In this document: piece by piece, positions 50,130 through 61,630 of the stretch | Position numbering within the stretch: the first letter of the stretch is position 1 | Layout: every line of letters begins with the position of its first letter | Origin: Pachydiplax longipennis | Taxonomy: Eukaryota > Arthropoda > Insecta > Odonata > Libellulidae | Reading direction: 5' to 3' | Assembly: GCA_036926295.1 (NCBI GenBank) | Contig: JAVFKF010000017.1 | Coordinates: forward strand, 7,254,001-7,318,000 | Length of the DNA stretch: 64,000 bases | Notes under the pieces: model-generated | Told to the model about the DNA's origin: nothing | The model's input: only the letters and a program-made list of their open reading frames with translations | Databases searched by the model: none | Translations under genes and position numbers: made by a program

Positions 50130-51505
50130 CTACCTTTACCGATTACTTTTCACGTCATTGTTTAGGATGATCTCACTTCTTTCTCCTTGTATGCCTTCAA
50201 TAATCAATATTCCACCAATCATATTTCGATGTTCAGAAATTGTTAGACTCGAGTACGGTATTTTTCTATTTGTTCTGCTTTGACCTAGGTAAATGTATTT
50301 GAGAAGAGGTTGGTCTTTCATTATAATTACGATCGTGGTGTAAGGAATAGGTTTTCCGTGAATGCTTATTGAAAGCAGCTCTTATTGATGCTATTAAATT
50401 GTATCGTTATCCTAAAATGTCATTTTAAGTTTTCAATTTTTTATTTTAACCATTTTTCCTTTATGATTTTCCATACGAATTGGAACAGATAGAATCTTTA
50501 CAAATCTACAAGTTTTCTTCACAACGTTATCTCAAAGTTAGGCCGAAACTTGTTTCTTTAGGTATGCTTACCTTTAGAATGTTTCTCGATTTGCTAATCT
50601 GAATTTTTCTTCAAAAGCTACATTTCATCAACCATATTAACCTTGTTGTAATGACAAAAATATTCAATTTCATGGATTTATATTTTAAAAGAGTAAATTT
50701 GCTAGGTTACGATGGGGTACGGCAAATCACATCAAAAAATATCCCTTACTATCCAAATTTCGACACGAGAGGAAATTACCGCCGCAAGATCAAAATACAA
50801 TTTTATTTCGTAAATAAAGATACATATAAAATTTATGAAGACTAGTTTTTTAATTATGAAGAATAATCGCAGGTGTCAGTAACAAGAATATATTCTTTAA
50901 ATACTGATCGCTAGTTTGAACTTCTTGCATTCGGATTTGAATTATTTGCAGACAATACTTCATCAGCGAGGGTATCCTCAGACATGTTCTTCAAAAAGCT
51001 TAAAAAAATTATCTCAGAATGTATGAATATTAATCTTTATTAGAGATGCGAATATGTAAATCTATCATATGTATGGAAGAGTTAATTTTTTTGTATCAAT
51101 AGAACTGATGGCTCTCAAATAGTTAAACGAATTCAAGAATCGATTTAATCGAAGACACCAAGAAACTACGGCTTCAATGTGATTACTGCAATGACAAAAA
51201 GAATCCACGAAAAATATTTTTTCGCGATAATAAGAAAAAAACTGAAAAGAGGTTCGCCATTTGACGACCGCACACCAAGATGAAGTTGATAGTCGAGGAA
51301 GGAGATAGGAAATGTCGAAGATTAATCGAATTTATTATGTCCTCTCCTTTTAAGGAGAAGGAAAGGATTGATCACAGCGTTTTATGTAATAATTACCAGG
51401 AATCGCGGTTCCGTAATACGCCGCCCGGGGCGTAAGCTGACCAACTGACATAGGCCGTCAAATGCGGTAGTCCCGCCAAATATGGAAGTAGCTTTATAAG
51501 GGTGA
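50130..51505. other. No gene recognised
   Basis: A/T-rich apart from a short CpG-rich spot at about 51415-51475 that includes ACGCC-GCCCGG-GGCGT, a 5-bp stem around a G+C loop. No motif-bearing frame. Confidence 0.5.
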
Positions 51506-51616
51506 TAGGAGAGGGGGTTGGGAGATGGGAAAAGAAAGAAAAGAGACTAAAAGAAGGAAAGGGAGTTCTTAAAAGAGAAAGTGGACGTGGAGAAAGAATT
51601 GAAAAAGACTGGGATG
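51506..51616 (+). repeat. Polypurine tract
   Basis: About 110 bases that are mostly A and G on the plus strand, densest at 51506-51565. It is imperfect and has no single repeat unit. The mirror-like purine/pyrimidine asymmetry could permit triplex formation. Confidence 0.7.
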
Positions 51617-54600
51617 AACCACCACGTGATTTCTCTTAATATTCAATTATCAGAGTGAAACCTTTAATTGATTTTTCGACGACTTCGTTTCTTCGTTGAG
51701 TAACGTTTGTGGAAAAGTGGTATTAAGACATTTAAAATATCTGGTTAACAGTAAATTTTATTTCACGTGTTCATAATTACGAAAGATACTATCGGATATC
51801 TTAAAATCGAGGGCCTCTATCATGAAACTCGTTTTCGGATACTCGCCCACCACCGCATTGGAGGTAAAGAACGAACTGGGGATCTGGTACATGTGATGGT
51901 CCATTTAGGGGAATAGTGAAAGTGGATTTTGAAGGAGTGGGGAGAGCGGCTTTGTTAAAGAATTGGGCGGGAGAGACATCTCTTGGCACCGATACGTCGA
52001 GATAACTGTAAAAAAAGGGTGGCGAAGAACACAGGGTCGGTTTAGTAATGAGCCAAGGTGCCACAAAGGTGTTTGTGATCTTACTGTCGATTATAGCTCT
52101 TAGGTTTCCATTGTGGTCATTTTAAACGCCGACTGGGGCTTAAGGTTAGATACATGGCCCTAATTACTGCCCTCTCCAATATTTGGAGAAAAAATTCCGG
52201 AACAATGACAAACGATGTGATTCATCGTTGCACCCTTTTCTAATGACGAGCAACATTATTTGTAATCTGAGAGGTGTTTTCTAAAGATTTTTGACTGGTA
52301 TTCCCAATTTTCTTTCCTAATGATGAAAGCAGCTCTAATACAACTCTGGTTGCCCTTTGAGCCATTTTTCATCTTATTTATAAATTGCTTTGGTTATTTT
52401 TCTATCAACTGTTTCTTGATTTTTATTTTCCTGCATTTATTTTAAAACCACAACATGTGCAGGGAATTGTAATATTGCGAATACACTGGTATTAACGGAT
52501 ATATTAGGAGTTACTTTGAATAATTATTTTCATTTTTAAATTATAAAACTTACTAGTTAGCTTAAGTTGTTTTAAAGCTCTATGCTTGTATGATTTTCCT
52601 TAACGTGTGCGTCGAATGTGCTCGTGACAGATCATTTTTAGTCTACATTGCGAAGGCTTTCAGTTTTATCATTTGGGCACATAAAGGATATATTTTGCTG
52701 TAAATTTCGTTGACCTCTTTGGATTGCGTTTGAGCAATGTACTAAATATAATGTCAACTGAAAGGAGTAGGCTTCAAATAAATTTCCTTTCATGTCATAA
52801 GTACGTATTACTTCTGTAGAGGTGAGAATTCTGAAGTTGATTCTCGAAGAAATGAAAATCTTAAATATAGAACGCCGAATTCCAAACGAAATTTTATATT
52901 AAAAGGTATTCAGAAGTTGATATTCCAAATCAATTTAAGAATTTAATTGCGTAATTTGTCAACAATTTTAAATATCCTTGGCCCATTTACACATAATTTT
53001 TATTATTTTTAAAGCTATTTCATTGTATCTCTATAAACAATTTGTCTTTGTTTTAATACCTTTCTCTTTTTTGCATCATTTTTATGAACGGAATATTTTG
53101 TTTTTCCTTTAGAACCGGTTAGAGAGGATTTTATTATATATTTTTTTCATTGATTTCAGTCTCTTTATTATTATATCTACATACATTTATGGATGTAACT
53201 ACGTAGCAAATGAGATATGAGTGATCTGGATTATTCTACCTTGGTTACGCGCTATTGAACCCAATGGAAAGTTTTACCCATAGGGTCTTTGGTCTGCGTT
53301 TACATGGACATTATTACTGAGAGCATTCTGGATCAGCGAGGTAAAGGACTCCTCATCAAGGCAGTAAGCCTCATTCTGTCCTGAAGGCTTTCGGTAGCTT
53401 ATGGGTATGAGGTTCGAACCTGCATTTGGCCTCAATACTCAACAGAAACAGATTATTAGGAACAAAGAAAGAAAGCAAAATGCAAGCCCGAATTCCATCC
53501 CTCGAACGAAAAAGAATAAAAAATCATCCTCGTGAAAATCAAGAGTAAAAAAATTGCTGGGCAAGTTGAAGGTCCGATTGAAGGGTGACTTTTTCATGTA
53601 AGCCACGTCTCACGATCGATTCCATAAGGCGGTTTGTTGACCCCCAACCGATTCACGATCATTCTTCTATTGTTGCCGTTTCGAAAGGTTCGCTATCAAT
53701 CATCTGAAGGTCCATTCTCTTATCCCTCGATTCATCTCTCCCTTCGAAATGTATCTCTGTGGAGTGACAAGGGAAACATACGAAGGGTTATCATATTTAT
53801 TTCCTACGGAAAGATTCCTTTGATGAGTCTCTCTTATGATTGTGAGTGGGTGTAAACGCTCGTTTACAAGTGGTTCTGCATTCCTTATGTAAGGTGAGGA
53901 AATGTTGATAAGCCCCCAATGAAAAGATAGGTGATCTGAATGAAAGAAAATGATTTACTTAAATTAATAACGATTGCATAGATTGAATCGTGATTTATCG
54001 TGATTGATACAATAAACACCTAGGAGGATCTGGGTTTGACTTCCATACAAGATTATTTTTCCTTCGTTTTTGTTGTGAATTAACCGCTCATTATACTATA
54101 GCACGACAATGTAATGGCGGTAAATCAGGACGGGTAAGGTTTAAGTAAACTGAATACACATTACGATTATGAAATTTTATTTTATCAAATGATAGAGTAT
54201 AGATAAAAGAGGAAATAGTTTTCATATGAAGGCCCCATGTAGATTGCAGGCTGTCTATAATTAATCACTTGAACATGATACCATGCTAAACAAACTAAAT
54301 TTATTCGTCCAATAAATTCTGAAACAAATATTTTAATTTTCATTAGAAAACATGTCGTATGGCGTTTAATATAAATAATAAAAAATATATGGCAATTTGC
54401 ACGTTTCATATCCCTTACTCTTTTTTTTCCAAATGTACTCTAATTTTATTCGTAATCTGCGGACTATCTTTTCATCATTCATTTCAACTTGCATTAGACT
54501 GTTTTTTCCACCCTTACTCCATGTATTCAATATCATTTATTTACAAAAATTAAAGCTGTTTCTTATCCTAGCGCTAGCTGTATGTAAACGGATACATTAA

Positions 54601-54769
54601 TTATCGAAACCTAAATTAAAAGTGACTTACAAAGGAAGGCAGTAAGGGAGTTATTCACGATTTCTATCAGCCATTCCGAATGACATATTGCGAAATAAAT
54701 CAACAACTCTACGGTTTGTTCGCAAGAAATGAATTCTCCGACTTAAATACCTTATATGATCATCTGTCG
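51617..54769. other. No gene recognised; islands at about 51800-52160 and 53230-53450
   Basis: 51801-52064 is an open minus frame of 87 codons in a G+C-richer patch, not recognised. Near 53395-53430 a tRNA-like string TAGCTTATGGG precedes the B-box-like palindrome AGGTTCGAACCT (53410-53421); the A-to-B spacing is too short for a tRNA, so this may be a deleted tRNA-derived repeat. The rest is A/T-rich. Confidence 0.45.
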
Positions 54770-55400
54770 GCACGATCTTATTCCGAAAGGAGACCCGTTG
54801 AAAACGTTCGAGTTCATCCGAGACGAAATGGACCCCATAATGAGTTTGTCTTGAGGGCGTTCACCATCGTATTTATGTTCGTGCGTGGGTGTTAACGTGC
54901 ATGTAGCGCACCCCACCCCGTGGATTTTTACCCTTCTTAGCAGACGGTGGCCAGGGCACTGATCCCTTTACATGGAAGGGTTCCGAGGGTCCCTTTGGAC
55001 CGCCTCGGATGTAAATTATCTCCCCGGCGTCTACAGGAACCGGTTCCGGAGGATGTTTTAGTTCTTTTGGAGGGGGCAAAGGTGGTGGGAGGCGGTCTGG
55101 AACGGAGTCTGGAAGACTGCACAGGTGATTTCCCTTACTATAGAGCGTCTGGGTGCCGGGAATGCCTTCCCAATGTCACGAGGGTGAGGGTTTTAATATG
55201 TAAGGGGGTCCCCATGTTGTAGTTGAATTGGCGGTGTCGGGTTTGACGCCGGGTGGACGCCAGGATGTTGTGCAGTTGAGGGCCTCTTATGTGTTCCTCT
55301 GGTGGTATGCGGGACTGTTTCCAAGGGGTGCCGCTCAAGAATGTTTGCTGTCCGATCGAGTATTACTCTGTGTGTTTGAAGATGGGAAATGGATGATGCT
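54770..55400. other. Most G+C-rich island in the window, several overlapping frames
   Basis: Between about 54900 and 55340 the sequence is strikingly richer in G+C than its surroundings, rich in GGAGG, CCGG and Pro/Gly codons. Frames lie on both strands (54947-55222 and 55228-55425 plus; 54873-55079, 54937-55122 and 55138-55338 minus). None shows a recognised domain. Sharp edges and divergent base composition fit an inserted, decayed mobile element or a CpG-rich regulatory island; I cannot separate these. Confidence 0.35.
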
Positions 55401-58400
55401 TTTGTGTTTTGTGATTTTTGTGTAATCAGTGTCCACCGTGATGAATATTTTGCCTTCTTTTGTTCAGTGGTACTCGAGGGTCGATTGAGGCTGAGCTGTT
55501 AGCTATAGAAAGATGGTTTCCCACTGTGAATTTTATTGGGATTAGTTTTTCGCAGCGAGTAGTAGATTGCGAAAAATTGGCGTGATTAAATGGGAAATAC
55601 TGTAACATCATGGATAAATTAAACATTTTTCGTGATAATTTCATGGAAAATATTTTGCTTAAAATGAATATTGATTAATATTTCAAACGATTAAAGGATA
55701 TTTTTAAAGCAATTTATTTTCGATGTATACGTCGACCGGAATGAGACCTTTCTGTCATTTTTCAATTTTTTCTCTAATAGTAGTCTCTCTAAAAAATTAT
55801 GCGTTTTAATTATGTCTTATGCACTAGTATATTTTAGGTTTGTATTAATACGTTGTTCTTTGGACTCTTGTGCTTTTAATATTGCTATTGAATTCCACAA
55901 AGTTAAGGTCGATACGATCTAGTTCTAAAATGTTTATCCATAGTTTCGTAACTATCCTTTCTGTGGGCAAAAGATTCTTGGTATTAAATTTCAACATTGC
56001 TCCGACCACAATTCTTTATGTAGTAAAACTCTTTACTCTGAAGTTATTATTTCATTTTCATTTCGCATTAATGAGTTTTGGCGAATTGTTGATAATGTCA
56101 ACACGGACAGTTTTTGTCGAAAAAAGGGAATAGAATTTACAGATTTCCTCCACTAGTTCTCTGAAAGGTCTTTCTCGATATGATATCTTTGAAATGAAAA
56201 TCTTATTCCAAATTATTGTCCCGTTTAAATAGAGATGTCCGGCCTCGTCATTTTCCAGTTCGAAACGGAGAGTTATGACTCCGAAAGCAAACAAAATTAT
56301 GGAAGAGTTATTAGTGGAGGCGATAATTAAGACAAATTGGTCGACAGACAAGAGAATAACAAAAGTTCGCAAGGTAATTTTCGCTGTCAAAATTTCGCAT
56401 TAAAGATAAATGAAAAAATGCGATACATCTTATCCTTCTACATATCCTAAAATATTACAAATTAACGACAAATTTAGTTCCTTATAATATTTATTTTGGC
56501 AGAAGTTGTGATGATGAATTATATATTTGGTTGTTTTCGGCGAAAAATGATTATAACTGTGACGATAAATAATTTCATAATGGATTGAGTATATGGCTTT
56601 GGAAAGCATCACACCATTTGTTTAAATCGAAGAGCCATTTAAAAGAGTGTTTACGGTAACGTATAAATATATATTGCAGGAAGAAAATGAAAGCGATTTG
56701 AATTGAACTATTGAAAGTTGAATAAAATACATTTTTAAACTTCGAGCATTTCCTTACACATTTTATATAGAATTTAAAACGTTTTCAAAATTTTTCACGT
56801 ATTTTCTGCATCGATTGGGAAGAAGTGTCTCCAGAATTCTTAGCATTCTTTTCGTGTTGCTGAATAATTCATTTTCCTCTGTATTCATTCTTCACCTATC
56901 ACTTTCACGTATAATCAATAAATAGTAAATATTTATTATAGTGCTATATTCAACGTAGCTTTATGTCATTGGAAAATTTTCTCTGAAATACTATCACGTA
57001 TACAAAAAGGTGCTAAACTAATATTTAGTACATATTTGTGAAAGAATTATCGTGAGTAAAAAACGATTCACAAGTTGCGCTTTTTTCAGCCGAGCGATCA
57101 AGCAAATTTGCCGAAATTCACACCGTTACGATAATAGAAAAATAAACACAAAAGAATGTGGTTTTTGCGAATATCCTCCCAGACTATGCGTGAAATGTGC
57201 ACCGCGCATTTTTAGACGATGATCAGAAGCTGTCGCATAAAATTTACGCAGGGGAAGTGATTTTGAAAATTTCCTTTTCGTCTTTAAGCATTTGAAATGT
57301 TCTCAAACATCGTAAAATTTCAGGGCTACAATTATGTAAGCGAACTAATGGAGCTATTCTCATTAGAATAAGCCATAGTGAAAAGCTTTGACGGTTTTCA
57401 ATGATTTTACATAACAGAGCTGAATACTATGTATTGTAATTATTATTGAACTCTTTTGGCTTTGTTAAGCTAGTCTCTCTTCCTCATAACTTTCACAGAT
57501 ATTCCGTAAAAACATACAGAATTTATTCAAAACTAGTAAACACGATCAACTTCTATCCGGAGAGAGGAATTTTAAAAACAAACGAAAACAAATGATATAA
57601 AGGAATATAATTTGTAAAATCTAACATACAAACTAATTGATAAATACAAAGAGGACATATAGTTTCCATCAAAATATACATACGATTAAATACAAAAAGA
57701 GTCGAGTAGTGGGAAAAACTCCTCAACTGATCTACAGAAAAACCCCTCGATGTGGGCAAACGGATTTGCGGACAATGGTTACTGACTGATAGATAGAATG
57801 TAACTAGCCAAGTCTGAAGTATTAATTAAACTGATTCCTTCACGAAAGCTCCCAAGTTTCCATTAGAAGCTTGATAGTCATCTAACCGAGGTATTGATAT
57901 CATTCTTTATTCCAGCCATTAACGTCCCTATATAGACATACATAATTATTGAATAGAATACTCTTCCCATATAAATGAGTAAACATCTCATCTCCTAAAG
58001 AATATTTGCTATTCAGCCCTTCACAATGACGAATCCATTCCTCTATCTCATCTCTATTTCAAAAAAACTCCAATTCATCTTTTCTGGGTTTCATTTGCGT
58101 TTTTATCAAGATTCATTCTCTCCCATCATCAACATCTCCCTTTCGAACACATTAATTTTTTCTCTCATTCATAGAGCGGTGTCCCTTTGATGGCGCTTTA
58201 GCATCGCGCATAAACGTGTCGATTATGTTATGCACACATTTCTTTTGAAGCGAATGAAAAAAGGGAATAGATGGCGTCGTCGGCGGGTAGTCCTCCATCG
58301 TTTGATAAAGTTCGACAACCCCGCGGTACAGAATGCCTCTTTTTTCCTCACAATATCTCTCTTCCTCCTCCGCCGCTCCTTCCGGTATCCCATTCTGAGG

Positions 58401-60499
58401 CGCGTTTCACTTTTCATCTGTCTTCCAACTAACTAGCAGACTCTCCATTCAACACTCCTCGATTCTAAGATGGACTGCACACGAATTTGCTGTCACTGTT
58501 ACGGATGATGGAGTTTACTCTGATGTGAACGTCACCTATCACTTAAGATTCCATAGTTTTTCTATTTTTATAAGTTTAGAAATAATTTATTCATTGACGC
58601 GATGAAAAGACTGTCTTCGACAATTGATGAAATTATTTCAACTTTTATGTTTCTTAAACATCGACGTCAGATGTCCCAAAAATACGCGGACATTCGAGCC
58701 GTTTCATGAAGCCATTTTCTACTAATACTTAGAAAACTACATTACAATAACACTTAAAATTTCATAAAGCTGTAGTTTTTATGCATATACTCGATACACT
58801 ATTTTTGAATGACCCTGTATTTAAACCTTGCAGTGGAGGAAAATATTTTGTTTCTAAATACGAAATAGATTGTTTTTGACTTTTCTAAATAATGTCAGCG
58901 ACAAAAATTTTAATGTTAAAACTGAGATAATGAGTATTTGGTTTTTTAACTAAAAAGTAGAATTCAGAATATATTTTCATTTATCAGGTATGCCCCGTAT
59001 CCTGTACTTCCTCGAAAGATGGTCTGATTCCTCATTGAGTCTCTGATGATTTTGTAACGCACAAGTAGTAGCAGTATATGATAGTAGATAACTATTCCCT
59101 AAGAAGCTCAATATGCTCAAGAAACATATTATTTCAAAACTACATTCACTAAAATCAAATTCCTTACTCCCGAAAATGTGGTATTAGTTTTCTTTCTGTG
59201 TTGCTCAATTTTAAAACTTTTATCAGCTATTTCCAATTTTAAAAATTTTCCTTGACAAGTTTAGGATTATAGTGTGGATGAAAAAAGTCCTTGCTGTTTT
59301 TCATATTGTGGAAATTTCCTGCCTAATCTTACATAAAAAAGATGTCTTGGAAACTGTCTCATTGCAAATGAGGAAATTCCCTTCCCTCTCAGGAAAGCAT
59401 GTAGACTAGCGTATGCAATTTCATTTGGCATTAGGAAAATAGGCTAGGGTTATAGTAGATGAAACAGCTTACGTAGTATGTATAAAGATACAGCTTACTT
59501 TTCCTTCCTCTTAAGAAATGTCGTAAGAACTATTCTGCTAGTGAATAGCGTACGTGCTTCCTTAGCACTTTTCTGACACCGCAGCATTCTTACGGAGATG
59601 ATCTCATTCCCTCTTTTAGGTGGACAAGATTGCTTGAGAACAGAACCGATGTTTTACATGACAGACTCGTTTTTCTTTGCCTCTTTCTCGGTGTTGCTCC
59701 ATTATTTCCTGAAACTGTTTCTTAATGAAACTTCAAAAAGTTTCATTCCTTCTGATGATAATTAAGGATGCGTTTCTGATTTTATTATATTTAACAGGAA
59801 ACTTTGATGTTTAAAAACATGGTAAAAAATTCAAGTATCAAAATCTTTAGTGTCTTAGCATTTGGGAGGGATATTGGATTCAGAAAGTTATGAGAAAATA
59901 GGATAGAGCTGGATATGACGTTAAAGATTTGGATGAATCAATTGGAATGCAGTTGTAGCAGATTCTCTAATAATTTCATTTAATCTATTTCGAGAGGATC
60001 ATAGCGTCGTGAGCTTCTTTTGGTTTTAGAATTTTAGGTTATTCTTTGATTTTCCTTTTCAATATTTCTGAGTAAGGAAAGCGTATTGCTATAGAAGATA
60101 TCGATAGTAATAAAAAGATTAATGTCACCATAAGACGTCTAAGTATAATTATAATTGCTGATATGACTGCTATCTACTAATATTCGAGTTTTGTATACAA
60201 GTCTACTTTTGTGGACGAATTCTGGTTTGAATAGAAAAACATCGACTACGTTTGATGGATATGTTTCAAAGAATAAGATAAATATACTTCCGTAGTTAGG
60301 AGAAAACAGTCGTGACATCTTCTCAACAACGTAAAAATATACTTTTAAATAATTGGCTCAATTCGGGAATTTTCATAGAATTAAAGGTGAAACTTTTCAA
60401 TCAAAATCGAAAATTCACTTTATTCATTCTTTGTACTGTAGTAATCGGTCTCTCTAAAATTCGGGCATAACTGACCTAAGTTAAAAACCCTGAGAGAGG
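55401..60499. other. Long gene-free stretch
   Basis: A/T-rich. A 110-codon minus frame at 56058-56390 and two small overlapping frames at 58223-58436 carry no motif. I see no repeat family or RNA gene. Confidence 0.5.
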
Positions 60500-60960
60500 T
60501 AGTGCATAGTTTCGAATGTCCCTTTTCGATGAAGTCGTCTGTCTCCAACGCCTTCCTTTTCTGCATATCTCCCTTTTCGGTTCAACTCGTCCCCTTTCGT
60601 GTCCAACTCAACACTGCACAGCGCCCTTAAGAGGAAGTGAAGTGACGCACGTGGGCGTCGGAGAAGAAGGATAGCATTTTTCGAGATGAAATGAAAGAGT
60701 GAGATGGAGTGAAAAAAAACTGTGGAATGGTCGCGTGGGCGGTTGTGTCCATTGGTAGGAGTGCCCTCTCATAATGGAACCACGTGCTCACGCGCTCTGC
60801 TGGCTGCGCCCTCAACTTTAGAGGCGCCCGGTGCTTACATTTGGCAGGGCACTGGACCGGAACCGAACCAAGAACCGTAGAAATTAAATGGAATCTCTTG
60901 AACCCCAACTGGAACCGAATATAGTTTATTCCGTTCTAATTTTCGGTTCCCAACAGTGGA
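60500..60960. other. G+C-rich island with E-boxes and GGAACCGAA repeats
   Basis: CACGTG occurs at 60648-60653 and 60781-60786. At its 3' edge GAACCG words cluster (ACCGGAACCGAACC near 60856-60869, AGAACCG near 60871). GGAACCGAA (60911-60919) pairs perfectly with TTCGGTTCC (60942-60950) across a 22-base loop. The 93-codon minus frame 60627-60908 is unrecognised. A transposon end or a regulatory island are the likely readings. Confidence 0.4.
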
Positions 60961-61492
60961 CATTTTTAATCAATTTTAACTGGAGGATGGTTTATTAAAT
61001 ATGCGTGAGTACAACGTGCATGTGATTACTGAGTTTTATTGTAAAATTTAGCCTATTGTCGTGTAACGGGAAACAACTAGAAATAATGGTAAAAATTTCA
61101 GAAGGATATAATATTATATTAATCGGAGCAAAAAGCGATGCTTATTACTATACAATCTTCGGAGCAGAAGACAATGGTACGAATCTTTGTTTTTCAACAC
61201 AAAAAACACTGCGATGGAAAGGGAAACCATGACATTTGTCGTAATTATTGGTATTATTTGTACAGAGAGAAATAGCTAAGGACAGAAACTCACGTAAATA
61301 TAAGTTGTCTCTTGAGATTTCGAATTAAACAGAATGTGGGAATATCTAACGGTCATTCAAACTTATTTAATCGCAAACTTATTTATATCATCCGGAACAC
61401 TAATGGCACAAAATCGTAGAAAGATGCTCAGTATTTCCAATTAAACTATATTTGGAGTTATCCTATGCCGAACTCTCGGTATTACTATATTA
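60961..61492. other. A/T-rich DNA, no gene recognised
   Basis: Nothing recognisable up to the SINE. Confidence 0.5.
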
Positions 61493-61630
61493 GGGCCTCC
61501 CAAATAGCCTAGTGGTAGTGCGTTCGTTTTTAGTCAAATCACTCCCGGTTTCGATTCCCGGGTGGAGCCCAAATGTGCCAAATGAACTCAGCTGTCGAAG
61601 TACTTTTAAATTTTTTACTGCTTCTATAAC
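61493..61630 (+). mobile_element. tRNA-derived SINE, copy 4 (best-preserved tRNA head)
   Basis: The A box TAGCCTAGTGG (61505-61515) matches consensus fully. The B box GGTTTCGATTCC (61547-61558) has one inserted T. The acceptor stem is still partly visible: GGGCCTC at 61493-61499 against GGAGCCC at 61564-61570. After the tRNA part come AAATGTGCCAA and the body ATGAACTCAGCTGTCGAAG (61582-61600), then TACTTTTAAA and a tail TTACTGCTTCTATAAC like the tail of the copy at 13936. The anticodon stem is eroded, so the parent tRNA is uncertain. No clear target-site duplication was found. Confidence 0.8.
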
